NCBI GenBank assembly: GCA_049965715.1
Contig: JBMFWA010000013.1
Coordinates: 1-38,851 of the forward strand
Source of the DNA: JAKAFX01 sp049965715
GTDB lineage: Archaea; Thermoplasmatota; Thermoplasmata; Thermoplasmatales; Thermoplasmataceae
Direction: 5' to 3'
Length of the DNA: 38,851 nt
Below the pieces are notes generated by a model. That model saw only the letters and a list, made by a program, of their open reading frames with translations, was not told the DNA's origin and ran no database searches. Numbering within the stretch: position 1 is the first letter of the stretch; the number at the start of each line of letters is the position of its first letter. Both the position numbers and the translations under genes were made by a program. Below, in pieces: positions 8,512 to 17,405 of the stretch.

Positions 8512-9264
8512 TCACCGAAACAGTGTGACCATCAATAGTGCGAAAGACGCCAGGTATACCAGTCTGGAGAACTCAGCATTTAATCCAATAAGATCGCCGT
8601 TGACACCATGAAAAATATGTTCAAGAACCCTGGACGAGATAATGGAAATCACAATTGCCATTATGAAAGCAAGGAGAAACTGAGGGAACATCAAAAACGT
8701 CAGTACAATGGGTGGAACTACATTTACAAGTACGGTGATCCCGCTTCTCTTTCCCATTGAAGTTTTGAATCTCTTTGCCAGACCATCGCCAAACGTAGAG
8801 CAGCCCGCCAGCATTGTGATCATTGAAAATTTTGAGAGAGTTTCTGCCATAATTATTACCATAAGACCAGTAAATGGGGAGAAAAGTGTCAAGAAAGCAA
8901 ACGTCGGAATGTAAATCACCATTGCAGTACCTATAGCACCTGCGCCAAGGAAATGATCCTTCATTACCGCCCTCCTTTTTTCAAGGTCTCCTCTCGCCAT
9001 GAGCGCATCGCCGGAATCCAGCACACCGTCAAGGTGAGTAAACCCGCTTACCAGAAGCAGTGCAGCGAGTGCAAGCGATGCTCCGACCAGGTTTCCAAAG
9101 TAAAAATCTGCAGTGAAGTAGACAAGCCCAGCAATGAGTCCTGTTGCTATTCCAGTAATGGAAAAAAAGTAATGCGCATAATCGCTGATATAATCTGATC
9201 CTGCAGGAATGATGGTGAGAAAGGAGACTGCCGATCTAAGTCCACTAAGAGCCCTGGATTTCAA
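8512..9264 (-). CDS. cobS: Adenosylcobinamide-GDP ribazoletransferase (CobS)
   Basis: Integral-membrane enzyme that joins AdoCbi-GDP to alpha-ribazole or its phosphate in the last part of cobalamin synthesis. The 250 residues are strongly hydrophobic and carry the family motifs: an N-terminal RSAVSFLTIIPAG, then HLDGVLDSGDALMARGDLEKRRAVMKDHFLGAGAIG (Asp-rich Mg site), and later KFSMITMLAG. The final part, VNGDLIGLNAEFSRL, matches the usual GDxxGAxxE end motif. The start is a TTG whose upstream region shares a 70-nt divergent promoter with the decarboxylase gene. It is the only corrinoid gene of this island transcribed away from its neighbours on this side. Confidence 0.92.
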   Translation of the reverse strand: MKSRALSGLRSAVSFLTIIPAGSDYISDYAHYFFSITGIATGLIAGLVYFTADFYFGNLVGASLALAALLLVSGFTHLDGVLDSGDALMARGDLEKRRAVMKDHFLGAGAIGTAMVIYIPTFAFLTLFSPFTGLMVIIMAETLSKFSMITMLAGCSTFGDGLAKRFKTSMGKRSGITVLVNVVPPIVLTFLMFPQFLLAFIMAIVISIISSRVLEHIFHGVNGDLIGLNAEFSRLVYLASFALLMVTLFR

Positions 9265-9334
9265 TTTCTAGTTATCCATTTAAATTAATATTAACTTATG
9301 GTTTGATTAATAAGTCAGTTGCTGATTGGGTTCA
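9265..9334. promoter_or_regulatory. Divergent promoter between cobS and the corrinoid operon
   Basis: This AT-rich spacer holds ATTAATTTAAATGG on the minus strand about 22-26 nt before the cobS TTG, and GATTAATAA (9305-9313) centred 26 nt before the GTG at 9335. Both spacings fit leaderless archaeal transcripts. No riboswitch-like structure is visible, and none could fit in the very short leaders. Confidence 0.5.
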
Positions 9335-10384
9335 GTGCATTCAGAACATGGTGGAAACATATGGCCGTTGGTGCATTCAGGTATGGACCCGGAATCGATA
9401 ATAGATTTCTCATCCAACCTGAACGACTTTGTCAACATAGATGATACAGGCAATATTCAGGCAAACAAATTTCTAAGGATGTACCCAGAAGATCAGCCCG
9501 ACTGGCTTCTGGAAAAGCTTTCCCGATACTCACATGCAGACAGGAACGAGATCCTTCTGGGTTCTGGACTCACTCATTTTATTCACCTTCTTTGTGATCT
9601 GTACGAGAATTCCAGAATGCTTTTGGTATCGCCTTCATTCATGGAGTATGAAAGGACTTGCAGATCAAAGCACACATCCTATTCAACGTTGCCTGGCAGG
9701 ATTCTCGCAGATAACCCATACATCCTGAAGAGATATAATCCCGGACTCATCGTTATTACAAGGCCCGATAATCCCACAGGATCAATGATTCGCTTTTCAT
9801 CTTTATTGGAAATACTCAGTGTTGCGGAGGATGTGGGATCAAATGTGTTCATAGACGAGGCATTTATTGATTTTACGGATGTCAGTGAATTCGTTGGTGC
9901 AGTTCAGCTTGTTCACGAATATGGAAATCTTATTCTTGGAAGATCTCTGACCAAGATCCTGGCCATGCCATCCCTGAGAATAGGATATCTGATCTCAGGT
10001 TCTGCCAATCTGGATCCGTTCAGGAAATTGATGGAGCCGTGGGCAATTGGTCAGGATCATATGGAAGTCTTGAGAAACGTGGACCTTGAGAACGTAAGGC
10101 AATCTGCGGCAAATGTTAAGGAAAACAGGGAATATCTGATAAGTTCAATGAGGGAAATAGGGATGGCGCCTGTCGGTGATCCTCAAGCCAATTATGTCAC
10201 CTTCAGGCTAATGGATAATGTTTATGCTGACCAGCTCCTGGAATCTCTTCAGTCATCCGGGCTGGTCATTCGATCACTGTGGAACTATCCTGATTTCGGG
10301 AAAGAATACGTCAGGATCGCAGTTAAGTCCAGGGAGAAGACGGATCTACTTGTTAATGGTATCAGGAGGATGATCTTGCATTAA
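9335..10384 (+). CDS. cobD: L-threonine-O-3-phosphate decarboxylase (CobD/CobC type), PLP-dependent
   Basis: Makes (R)-1-aminopropan-2-yl phosphate, the linker joined to cobyric acid by CbiB. It is a fold-type I aminotransferase relative. The N-terminal HSEHGGNIWPLV block and FSSNLNDF are characteristic of this branch rather than of HisC. The PLP lysine is K207 in GRSLTKILAMPSLRIGY, and RPDNPTG holds the conserved Asn-Pro. The GTG at 9335 is preferred because a TATA box lies 26 nt upstream; a TTG three codons earlier would be too close. Nomenclature differs: Salmonella cobD equals Pseudomonas cobC. HisC activity is the alternative, but the context between cobS and cobQ argues for the decarboxylase. 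Confidence 0.87.
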   Translation: MHSEHGGNIWPLVHSGMDPESIIDFSSNLNDFVNIDDTGNIQANKFLRMYPEDQPDWLLEKLSRYSHADRNEILLGSGLTHFIHLLCDLYENSRMLLVSPSFMEYERTCRSKHTSYSTLPGRILADNPYILKRYNPGLIVITRPDNPTGSMIRFSSLLEILSVAEDVGSNVFIDEAFIDFTDVSEFVGAVQLVHEYGNLILGRSLTKILAMPSLRIGYLISGSANLDPFRKLMEPWAIGQDHMEVLRNVDLENVRQSAANVKENREYLISSMREIGMAPVGDPQANYVTFRLMDNVYADQLLESLQSSGLVIRSLWNYPDFGKEYVRIAVKSREKTDLLVNGIRRMILH

Positions 10385-10388
10385 GAAT

Positions 10389-11798
10389 ATGCTTATGGTA
10401 CTCGGGACCGCTTCTTCCGCAGGGAAATCAGTAATCTCAACCGCCCTCTGCAGAATATTTTCCGATGAGGGGTATAAAGTATGCCCGTTCAAAGCTGTAA
10501 ACATGTCCTTGAACTCAGTCTCGCTGGCTGATGGATCCGAGATAGCAAGGGCTCAGTGGCTTCAGTCAACGGCAGCAAGGGTGGAACCATTGCGGGAAAT
10601 GAATCCAGTCCTCCTCAAACCAGAAGGAAGTGGCTTTTCACAGGTAATTCTGCTTGGGAAATCCAGAGGTGTAATGAAGATTGCAGATTACCAGGCTTAC
10701 CTTATGAGTCATGGGACCGATGCAGTTGACAGATCCGTCTCATCGTTGATGGAGGAATTTGACGTGATAATAGCAGAGGGAGCAGGGTCACCCGCGGAAA
10801 TAAACCTCATGGATGATGATATTGCCAACACATATGTTCTTACAAAATATGCAACGAGATCCATACTTGTCGGAGATATAGATCGAGGAGGAGTATTTGC
10901 CTCGCTATATGGTACGGTGAAGCTGATGAGAAATGGCGAAAAGGTCTCGGGCTTTATCATAAATAAGATGCGCGGGGATGCCGGTATGTTGAAGACAGGA
11001 ATAGAGAAGCTCACGCAGATGACTTCCAAGACTGTCCTGGGGATAATGCCGTACATAGAACAACTCAGTCTTCCCGGGGAAGATTCTCTTGACTACTCCA
11101 ACGAAAAGATCCCGGGTAAATCCATTGTGGTTATCAAATACCCGTACATGGAGAATTACAGCGACATTGATCCAGTATTCGCTTACGGCGATGGTGTGCG
11201 ATTTCTGACCGGGCCCGACAGGGAAGTGATTGAAGAGGCAACACTGATCATACTACCCGGTTCAAAGAACGTACGGGAGGACCTCATGTTTCTGAAGTCC
11301 ACAGGACTAATCGAATCAATAATCTCGGCAGCAAAAGGCGGAAAGAAGATCCTCGGGATCTGCGGCGGTTATCAAATGCTGGGAAAACAGATCAGGTTTA
11401 CCGACGGAACTGTCATGGAAGGGATCGGCCTGCTGAACGCAGTGACCGTATACAAAGAGGAGAAAACAGTCAGAAAGGTCCAGTTCAACGGGTTCGGTGA
11501 TCATCCAGGGGAAAACATTCACGGCACTGGATACGAGATTCACTACGGGTCCGTATATTCAGACGAAAATCCTTTATTCACCACCAGCGAAGGATCAGAC
11601 GGAGCAGTATCTTCCACATACGGGGTCTATGGGACAAATATACATGGCATCCTTGAAAACAGCGATGTTTACAGGTTGTTTACAGGCAAGATGCCAAACA
11701 GATCTTATGGGAAGATACTTGAAGATAACATCTCTCTCCTCTCCGAGACTTTCAAAAGGAACATAGATGTGGAGAAAATTATCTCATGGTTCACATAG
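10389..11798 (+). CDS. cobQ: Cobyric acid synthase (CobQ/CbiP)
   Basis: Glutamine-dependent amidation of four carboxylates on adenosylcobyrinic acid a,c-diamide, giving cobyric acid. The 469 residues show an N-terminal dethiobiotin-synthetase-like P-loop domain (GTASSAGKS, residues 6-14; PFKAVNMSLN; EGAGSPAEINL) and a C-terminal class I glutamine amidotransferase domain with Cys325 (LGICGGYQMLG) and His419 (GTNIHGILEN). It starts 4 nt after the decarboxylase stop and overlaps cbiB by 13 nt, so the three form one operon. Its presence implies that the cell handles cobyrinic acid a,c-diamide, either from de novo corrin synthesis encoded elsewhere or from salvage. This contrasts with the salvage enzyme CbiZ nearby. 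Confidence 0.95.
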   Translation: MLMVLGTASSAGKSVISTALCRIFSDEGYKVCPFKAVNMSLNSVSLADGSEIARAQWLQSTAARVEPLREMNPVLLKPEGSGFSQVILLGKSRGVMKIADYQAYLMSHGTDAVDRSVSSLMEEFDVIIAEGAGSPAEINLMDDDIANTYVLTKYATRSILVGDIDRGGVFASLYGTVKLMRNGEKVSGFIINKMRGDAGMLKTGIEKLTQMTSKTVLGIMPYIEQLSLPGEDSLDYSNEKIPGKSIVVIKYPYMENYSDIDPVFAYGDGVRFLTGPDREVIEEATLIILPGSKNVREDLMFLKSTGLIESIISAAKGGKKILGICGGYQMLGKQIRFTDGTVMEGIGLLNAVTVYKEEKTVRKVQFNGFGDHPGENIHGTGYEIHYGSVYSDENPLFTTSEGSDGAVSSTYGVYGTNIHGILENSDVYRLFTGKMPNRSYGKILEDNISLLSETFKRNIDVEKIISWFT

Positions 11799-12733
11799 AC
11801 GTGCATCTGATATTCATCTCTCTTCTGGTACTGGCGATATCATTTTTAATTGATGTCACTTTTGGTGAACCAAGAAACTCAATACATCCGGTTGTAATGA
11901 TCGGCAGGATCATATCCGAACTGGAAAAGCCACTCCGGAAGATGAAGAACCAGATTCTGGCCGGAATTTTTCTTCTGGCAATTATGGAACTGATAGTTGT
12001 CACGCTTGTAATTGTAATACTCTACTTCTTCGGACTCGTGTTCCTGGCGTATATTATCGTCGCGGGTTTCCTTCTTAAGACGAGCTACGCACTCACCTCA
12101 ATGGGTTCACACATCTCTCCAGTGATTGACTCACTCAGTGCTGGTGATATCGAAAGCGCAAGAAGGCATTTATCAAAAGTTGTTAGGAGGGAAACAGGGG
12201 ACCTCGATATTCACAGTATATGTTCAGCGTCCATTGAGACCATATCAGAGGGATTTGTTGACGGTTTTGCATCACCGCTATTTTACTTTCCATATTTTGG
12301 TGTTCCCGGATCTATGTTTGCAAGGGTCACGAGCACGCTTGATTCGACCGTGGGTTATAAGGACGAGAGAAACATAAAATTTGGGAAAGCCTCAGCTCTT
12401 GCTGATACCTTTATCAATTACATACCAGCCAGGCTGTCTGGATATATTATACTGCTGACTTCTTTCGCAGTATCCGGCAGAAGGAAAAATGTCTCCCTAA
12501 GAAGTATGAGCAGAAGGACGGAGAGCAAAAATGCCGGGTGGCCAATGGGAGCAATAGCCATAGGACTTAATGTTAGGCTGGAAAAGCATGGATCATATGT
12601 TCTTAACGAGGACGGGAAGCTCCCGGAAATAGAGGATGTTAGAAAAGCCATGAAGGTTTTCTACCTTGCATCTGTAATATTTACCATTTCATTTGTGATA
12701 GCACCAATAATATTGATTTCCGCAATTCTGTGA
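11786..12733 (+). CDS. cbiB: Adenosylcobinamide-phosphate synthase (CbiB)
   Basis: Membrane enzyme that attaches the aminopropanol phosphate made by the adjacent decarboxylase to adenosylcobyric acid. The 315 residues carry the family N terminus with LIDVTFGEPRNSIHPVVMIGRII, then membrane spans, then the conserved block RRETGDLDIHSICSASIETISEGFVDGFASPLFYFPYFGVPG and TLDSTVGYKDERNIKFGKASALADTFINYIPARL. The C terminus is a further membrane span. The ATG lies inside the end of cobQ, indicating coupled translation. In the Pseudomonas naming system this protein is CobD, which should not be confused with the upstream gene. Confidence 0.94.
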   Translation: MVHIDVHLIFISLLVLAISFLIDVTFGEPRNSIHPVVMIGRIISELEKPLRKMKNQILAGIFLLAIMELIVVTLVIVILYFFGLVFLAYIIVAGFLLKTSYALTSMGSHISPVIDSLSAGDIESARRHLSKVVRRETGDLDIHSICSASIETISEGFVDGFASPLFYFPYFGVPGSMFARVTSTLDSTVGYKDERNIKFGKASALADTFINYIPARLSGYIILLTSFAVSGRRKNVSLRSMSRRTESKNAGWPMGAIAIGLNVRLEKHGSYVLNEDGKLPEIEDVRKAMKVFYLASVIFTISFVIAPIILISAIL

Positions 12734-12890
12734 CCCATGGGCAGAGCGTTTAAATTATAAAGAAGCGGATTCCATGAACCATAACTGATAAAACCATTGC
12801 AATTCATATCTGGGCATAAGTTTTTACGGATTTGGCGCGATACAGTTTCGCCTGTCTTAGCATTTGAGACATGGGGATCAGATAATCGGA

Positions 12891-13433
12891 TCAGACAAAT
12901 CCAAGCAATTTTCTTGCCCGATCGTAATCCTCAGGTGTATTGACGTTTATGATCTCATCATCTGTTACAACGGATGAATAACTCAGGGGCTCCAGAGAAG
13001 GTAACCTCTTAAAAATAGTTATGCCAGTGACTTCTCCATTACTGACCAGATTCACGAGGTCCCTGCCCACCATAGCGGATTGCTTCATAAAAGAGGACAA
13101 TGTCCCTGGAGATAGGAGAACTATGTCTCCAGGGATGAGGAGTATTGGCAGAATAGAAACAGTGTTCAGACATTCATTCATGTCATGGATGTACCCGTTT
13201 CCAGAGGATATAATTATTTTCAATCCCAGTCTTCCGTAGATTCCTGCAATTGATGTCCCGTCTCTTGTACACAGATGCACACTGAGACCAAGGGAAGAAA
13301 CCATCCTGATTAACCTGCCGATGACCGTTTCATTACCGATCTGAAGCAGGTATTTCTCTGGGTTATTGATCCTGCTTCCTCTGCCTCCGCACATTATCAC
13401 GCATGTTTTAGGCTCATCAATGGTGTTTTCCAT
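12891..13433 (-). CDS. cobY: GTP:adenosylcobinamide-phosphate guanylyltransferase (CobY)
   Basis: This is the archaeal counterpart of the nucleotidyltransferase half of CobU. It activates AdoCbi-phosphate to AdoCbi-GDP for CobS. The 180 residues have the MobA/GlmU-like nucleotidyltransferase N terminus, CVIMCGGRGSRINNPEKYLLQIG, followed by LIPGDIVLLSP (the metal-binding Asp) and a C-terminal NVNTPEDYDRARKLL, common in this superfamily. Specificity comes mainly from context: it overlaps cbiZ by 17 nt and faces the cobQ-cbiB operon. A MobA-like or other sugar-nucleotide role cannot be excluded from motifs alone. Confidence 0.85.
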   Translation of the reverse strand: MENTIDEPKTCVIMCGGRGSRINNPEKYLLQIGNETVIGRLIRMVSSLGLSVHLCTRDGTSIAGIYGRLGLKIIISSGNGYIHDMNECLNTVSILPILLIPGDIVLLSPGTLSSFMKQSAMVGRDLVNLVSNGEVTGITIFKRLPSLEPLSYSSVVTDDEIINVNTPEDYDRARKLLGFV

Positions 13434-14070
13434 TCCTTATTTCCTCCTCTGCGAAAGACATGACCATGCGATAAATCTCCATCGAAACGATTCTTCCATG
13501 CGGTGTTATCCTCCCGGCGAATCTTTCGCTATTTCCACTGTCTGTTATAAAAAGAGAAATACTGTCAGTTGAAGTGCCGGGAGCTGGATCTCCAGTGATC
13601 ATATCCCTGACACCCGCATCATTCATTGCCTGGCATTTTGCCTCCACAGAACTCTGTATGAGATTAATCGCAGCAGAATCAGAAAGTGGAATGTCTGCAA
13701 CAATTGCAATATTGACAGTCCCTGCAGATTGATATCCAGTGCTGCCAACAGACAGGGCATTATTCAAACCGGCAGTCGCAATGATAAATATGGTGCCATC
13801 TTCATTCAGAAAGATCTTCCTCTTTGAAACATCTGCAGCAGTTAGCGTGATAGTAGTATGGTTCTCTTCAATCCCATATTCATGGAGAAACCTGCTGCAC
13901 TCTGATTCAACATCGTGATTGTAGTCAATGTCGACATGCCTGTTAATGAATGTAGAACATGTTCCTGCTCCACCTTTAAAGGGAGCAGAGCTGAACATCC
14001 TTGCAGGTTTATGAAAATGGATTATATAGAATTCAGGTCTTTCAACAAGACGGAACTTACCTTTTTTCAT
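13417..14070 (-). CDS. cbiZ: Adenosylcobinamide amidohydrolase (CbiZ)
   Basis: Salvage enzyme that removes the aminopropanol from adenosylcobinamide, and in some members cleaves pseudocobalamin, to give adenosylcobyric acid that CbiB can reuse. The 217 residues match the family in overall organisation: an N-terminal strand region with SSAPFKGGAGTCSTFINRHVD, then TLTAADVSKRKIF, then ATAGLNNALSVG and the AGTVNIAIVADIPLSDSAAINLIQSSVEAKCQAM block, ending with PAPGTSTDSISLFI. The gene begins with an ATGA overlap on hutU and ends overlapping cobY, so translation is coupled on both sides. Confidence 0.88.
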   Translation of the reverse strand: MKKGKFRLVERPEFYIIHFHKPARMFSSAPFKGGAGTCSTFINRHVDIDYNHDVESECSRFLHEYGIEENHTTITLTAADVSKRKIFLNEDGTIFIIATAGLNNALSVGSTGYQSAGTVNIAIVADIPLSDSAAINLIQSSVEAKCQAMNDAGVRDMITGDPAPGTSTDSISLFITDSGNSERFAGRITPHGRIVSMEIYRMVMSFAEEEIRNGKHH

Positions 14071-15725
14071 TTTATATATGGAGACCTGAAATTCACACCA
14101 TTTTGGATCAGCTTTATAGATTTCTCGTAACCAGCATCAGCATGTCTGATGACGCCAAGCCCCGGATCCGCGTTCAGGACTCTTCTTATCCGGATCTCAG
14201 CATCTTTCGTTCCGTCCGCAACAATGACGAATCCCCCATGTATTGCATTTCCGATGCCCGTTCCACCGCCATGATGGAACGAGACCCATGTTGCGCCCGA
14301 GATTGCATTCAATGCAAAGTTCAGAACAGGCCAGTCTGCAATTGCGTCACTCCCATCCTTCATTGCTTCGGTTTCTCTGTAAGGAGAAGCGACTGATCCG
14401 GTATCATGATGATCTCTTCCAATTGCGACGGGCGCGGATATTTTTCCATCCCTTACCATGTCGTTTATCATAACTCCCAGCTTCTCCCTCATGCCATATT
14501 CAGCATAGCATATTCTTGCAGGCAGACCCTGAAAATGTATCATTTCTCTCGCAAGTTTTATCCATTTCACGAGATGCTGATCGTTGGAGAAATTACTCAG
14601 TATTGCATCGTCTATAGCATAAATATCTTCTTTTCTTCCCGAAAGAGCAACCCACCTGAATGGTCCTGACCCGATGGAGAAAAGGTCCCTTATATAATGC
14701 GGCACGTAACCGGGAATATCGAATGCATTTTTAAGACCGCCTTCCTTTGCCCTTGTTCTGAAATCATTGCCGTAATCGAAGACCTTGCTTCCGTTGTTCT
14801 TGAACCATATTATTGCCTTAGCCTCCTTGACTATGGATTTATACACTTCTGATATATACTTCTCCTTATCCTTTTTCCTCAGATTTTCAGCCTCTGTAAG
14901 CGAGTATCCCTCTGGGATGTACCCTATGTTAAGGTCGTGCGCAGCGGTCTGATCACTAACAACATCCGGGGCTATCTTCCTCGCAGCCAGCTCTGCATAT
15001 ATTGTGGCCGCGTTTCCAAGCAGTCCTATGGACAGAGATTTTCCATCCTTTATGGCTTCGTCCTTCATCCTTAAAGCCTCATCTAAAGATTCTGTCATTG
15101 TATCCAGATAGGCATCCCTGATCCTCCGATCTATCTTTGTCTCGTCGACCTCAACTATTATCGCAACCGCACCATTCATGGTGGCTGCAAGAGGTTGAGC
15201 GCCACCCATTTCTCCGAGTCCGGATGAGAGAAACCACTTTCCCTTAAGATCCTCGGAGCCGAATTCCTTTCGGGCGAGTGCCCATAGTGTTTCATAAGTT
15301 CCCTGAATAACTCCCTGGGTGCCTATATATATCCAGCTGCCTGCGGTCATCTGTCCAAACATCGTCATGCCTCTGGCTTCCAGGTCCCAGAAGACTTCAT
15401 CAGTTGCCCATCTAGGTACAATCTGCGCATTTGAAATGATTACTCTTGGTACTTCAGGTGTGGTTTTGAAGATCCCGACGGGTTTTCCAGATTGAACAAG
15501 CAGAGTCTCATCATTCTCGAGAGTTTTCAGACTCTCTACTATCCTGTCAAAAGCCTCCCAGTTTCTGGCAGCCTTTCCCTTTCCACCATATACTATGAGG
15601 TTATCCGGGTCCTTGGCAACTTCGTGATCGAGATTGTTCATCAACAGTCTCAGGGCCGCCTCCTGACCCCATCCCTTAGTATTCAGTTTGCTACCCGTTG
15701 GTGCCTTTATGATTCTTGATGTCAT
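14067..15725 (-). CDS. hutU: Urocanate hydratase (urocanase)
   Basis: Second step of histidine degradation, converting urocanate to imidazolonepropionate with a tightly bound NAD+. The 552 residues are full length. Recognisable blocks are GKAARNWEAFDRI, the NAD-binding region SSGLGEMGGAQPLAATMNGAVAIIVEVD, the catalytic Cys406 in GLPARICYAEYGMREKLG, and HHDTGSVASPYRETEAMKDGSDAIADWP. The end includes GGGTGIGNAIHGGFVIVADGT. No other hut gene lies in the window. Its stop overlaps the cbiZ start by 4 nt, which ties histidine catabolism to corrinoid salvage at the transcript level; 56 nt separate it from purA upstream. Confidence 0.96.
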   Translation of the reverse strand: MTSRIIKAPTGSKLNTKGWGQEAALRLLMNNLDHEVAKDPDNLIVYGGKGKAARNWEAFDRIVESLKTLENDETLLVQSGKPVGIFKTTPEVPRVIISNAQIVPRWATDEVFWDLEARGMTMFGQMTAGSWIYIGTQGVIQGTYETLWALARKEFGSEDLKGKWFLSSGLGEMGGAQPLAATMNGAVAIIVEVDETKIDRRIRDAYLDTMTESLDEALRMKDEAIKDGKSLSIGLLGNAATIYAELAARKIAPDVVSDQTAAHDLNIGYIPEGYSLTEAENLRKKDKEKYISEVYKSIVKEAKAIIWFKNNGSKVFDYGNDFRTRAKEGGLKNAFDIPGYVPHYIRDLFSIGSGPFRWVALSGRKEDIYAIDDAILSNFSNDQHLVKWIKLAREMIHFQGLPARICYAEYGMREKLGVMINDMVRDGKISAPVAIGRDHHDTGSVASPYRETEAMKDGSDAIADWPVLNFALNAISGATWVSFHHGGGTGIGNAIHGGFVIVADGTKDAEIRIRRVLNADPGLGVIRHADAGYEKSIKLIQNGVNFRSPYIK

Positions 15726-15781
15726 TTAAACCATCATGAAATAGTAATTGGGGTATTAACAGTTACACGATCCGGGTATCA

Positions 15782-17068
15782 TCACTGTTTTCTGAAAAGG
15801 GTCATGTTCCGCTTCTCACCCAGTGAAATTATACCAACATCTTTACCCAGCTTCTGCTCGATGAACCCAATGTACTCCTTAAGCTCTGCAGGCAGGTAAT
15901 CAAAACCTTTGCCAATAATCTCCCTGATCCTGTCGTCTGAAAGGTCTCCCCAGGACTTGAAATCCCTGTATCTGACTGATACCCTTGCAAGATCTTCGTT
16001 GGATTTAGGAAGCGAATCCAGAGTCTTCCCGTCAAGGACGTATTCATATCCTATCTTTATCATCTCAAGTTTGCCAAGTGTATCAACTCTTGTCAGCGCG
16101 ATAGAATCAACATCGTTTATCATGATTGTATATTTCAGTAGCACTAGATCAAGCCAGCCGACTCTTCTGGGTCTTCCAGTCGTTGTACCATATTCGTTGC
16201 CGATGGTCCTCAGACGGTCGGCTTCTGCAGCAGGAAGTTCAGTCGGAAATGGACCGAATCCAACCCTGGACATGTAGGATTTCACCACTCCCACAATTCT
16301 GTCCACTCTTCTGAGGCTGAGACCGGACCCGGTACTGACTGCACCAGATGTGGTGTTTGATGACGTTACGAAGGGGTATGTTCCGAAATCAACATCAAGC
16401 ATTGATCCGTGCGAACCCTCAAACAGCAGATTCTTGCCCTTGTTTGCAAGATCGTTGAGATATATCTCCGTGTCGCAGGTCAGGTGCCTCAGCTTTAACC
16501 CTATCTCATAAAGCTTTTCTGCCATTGCTTTCCTGTTCTCTTCAGAAGAATATTCAGAATTCTCCAGCAGCGATCTTTTCATCCGGTAAATGAGCTCAAT
16601 CTTCTCTTGGAGAAGTCCCCTGTTTGAAAGATCCGCGATTCTGATGCCAGTCCTGGCATATTTATCCTCATACGTCGGACCTATTCCCTGGGCAGTGGTG
16701 CCTATGCTCAGAGACCCCCTTGTGGTCTCTTCAGCCTGGTCTAAATATCTGTGCATGGGCGTGACAACATGTGCACTCTTGCTGATCTTGACGTTTATCC
16801 TCTCCTTAAATTTGGAGAGATTATTCATTTCCTGATCCAGGAGGAAAGGATCAATGGTCATTCCATTGCCAAGGATCACCTCTCCCGCCCTGAGGGCTCC
16901 AGACGGAACAAGATGAAACTTGAATTTGCCATCATCTGTAACCACTGTGTGACCGGCATTTGATCCGCCATTGAACTTGATGACGGCATCACTGGACTCG
17001 CTGAGGTAGTCCACAATTTTACCCTTACCCTCATCACCAAACTGCAGGCCCAAAACAAGAGTTATCAT
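15782..17068 (-). CDS. purA: Adenylosuccinate synthetase (PurA)
   Basis: GTP-dependent condensation of IMP with aspartate, the first committed step to AMP. From the chosen ATG the protein has 428 residues and opens as expected for the family, with GLQFGDEGKGK holding Asp12, then NGGSNAGHTVV, QGIGPTYEDKYARTGIR, EGSHGSMLDVDFGTYPFVTSSNTTSG and TTGRPRRVGWLDLVLLKY. An in-frame GTG at 17101 would add MVASFDAQLAC. A TATA-like AAAAAATATC (17113-17122) lies nearer to that GTG, so a longer leaderless form is possible. I chose the ATG on family length. Confidence 0.95.
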   Translation of the reverse strand: MITLVLGLQFGDEGKGKIVDYLSESSDAVIKFNGGSNAGHTVVTDDGKFKFHLVPSGALRAGEVILGNGMTIDPFLLDQEMNNLSKFKERINVKISKSAHVVTPMHRYLDQAEETTRGSLSIGTTAQGIGPTYEDKYARTGIRIADLSNRGLLQEKIELIYRMKRSLLENSEYSSEENRKAMAEKLYEIGLKLRHLTCDTEIYLNDLANKGKNLLFEGSHGSMLDVDFGTYPFVTSSNTTSGAVSTGSGLSLRRVDRIVGVVKSYMSRVGFGPFPTELPAAEADRLRTIGNEYGTTTGRPRRVGWLDLVLLKYTIMINDVDSIALTRVDTLGKLEMIKIGYEYVLDGKTLDSLPKSNEDLARVSVRYRDFKSWGDLSDDRIREIIGKGFDYLPAELKEYIGFIEQKLGKDVGIISLGEKRNMTLFRKQ

Positions 17069-17101
17069 ACAAGCGAGCTGTGCATCGAAAGACGCAACCA
17101 C

Positions 17102-17405
17102 TCTTCCCCCCCAAAAAATATCATGTTTTTCTTAAGATAATGTGCAATAAGTCTATAACTTTTTCACTAAGCACTGGAAACTCATAAATTAGTACTGCTG
17201 TGAATATGAGAGCGCCACTAAGGTCTTATTCTGTGTATTTGAGATCAAGATCAAACTGCATTCCATTGTATCCTCAAGCGCTACATATTTCAATAGAATC
17301 TTTATCACTGCGCCTTCAGATTATTCAAAGGAAATAAGACAGTGGAAATTTGAAATTTTTCGGGCAAAAATATAAAGTGATACTCCGTATACAAGTGCGA
17401 TCGAA
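17102..17405. other. Divergent intergenic region, purA and icd
   Basis: About 300 nt without a gene. It holds a minus-strand TATA-like sequence near 17113-17122 for purA, preceded by a run of eight Cs on the plus strand, and the icd TATA box near its right end. The remaining ~230 nt are AT-rich. I found no open frame of note, no tRNA-like fold and no clear repeat beyond a short AGATCAAGATCA. Confidence 0.5.
17366..17377 (+). promoter_or_regulatory. TATA box of icd
   Basis: AAAAATATAAAG is centred about 34 nt before the icd ATG, predicting a leader of roughly 8 nt. The preceding purine/A-rich bases could serve as the BRE. Confidence 0.5.

Noticed and set aside
12734..12890. Gap between convergent cbiB and cobY, with a TATA-like GTTTAAATTATAAAG and a small GGCG/CGCC hairpin
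   Set aside because: I looked for tRNA, C/D-box RNA and riboswitch features and found none; the hairpin has only four pairs.
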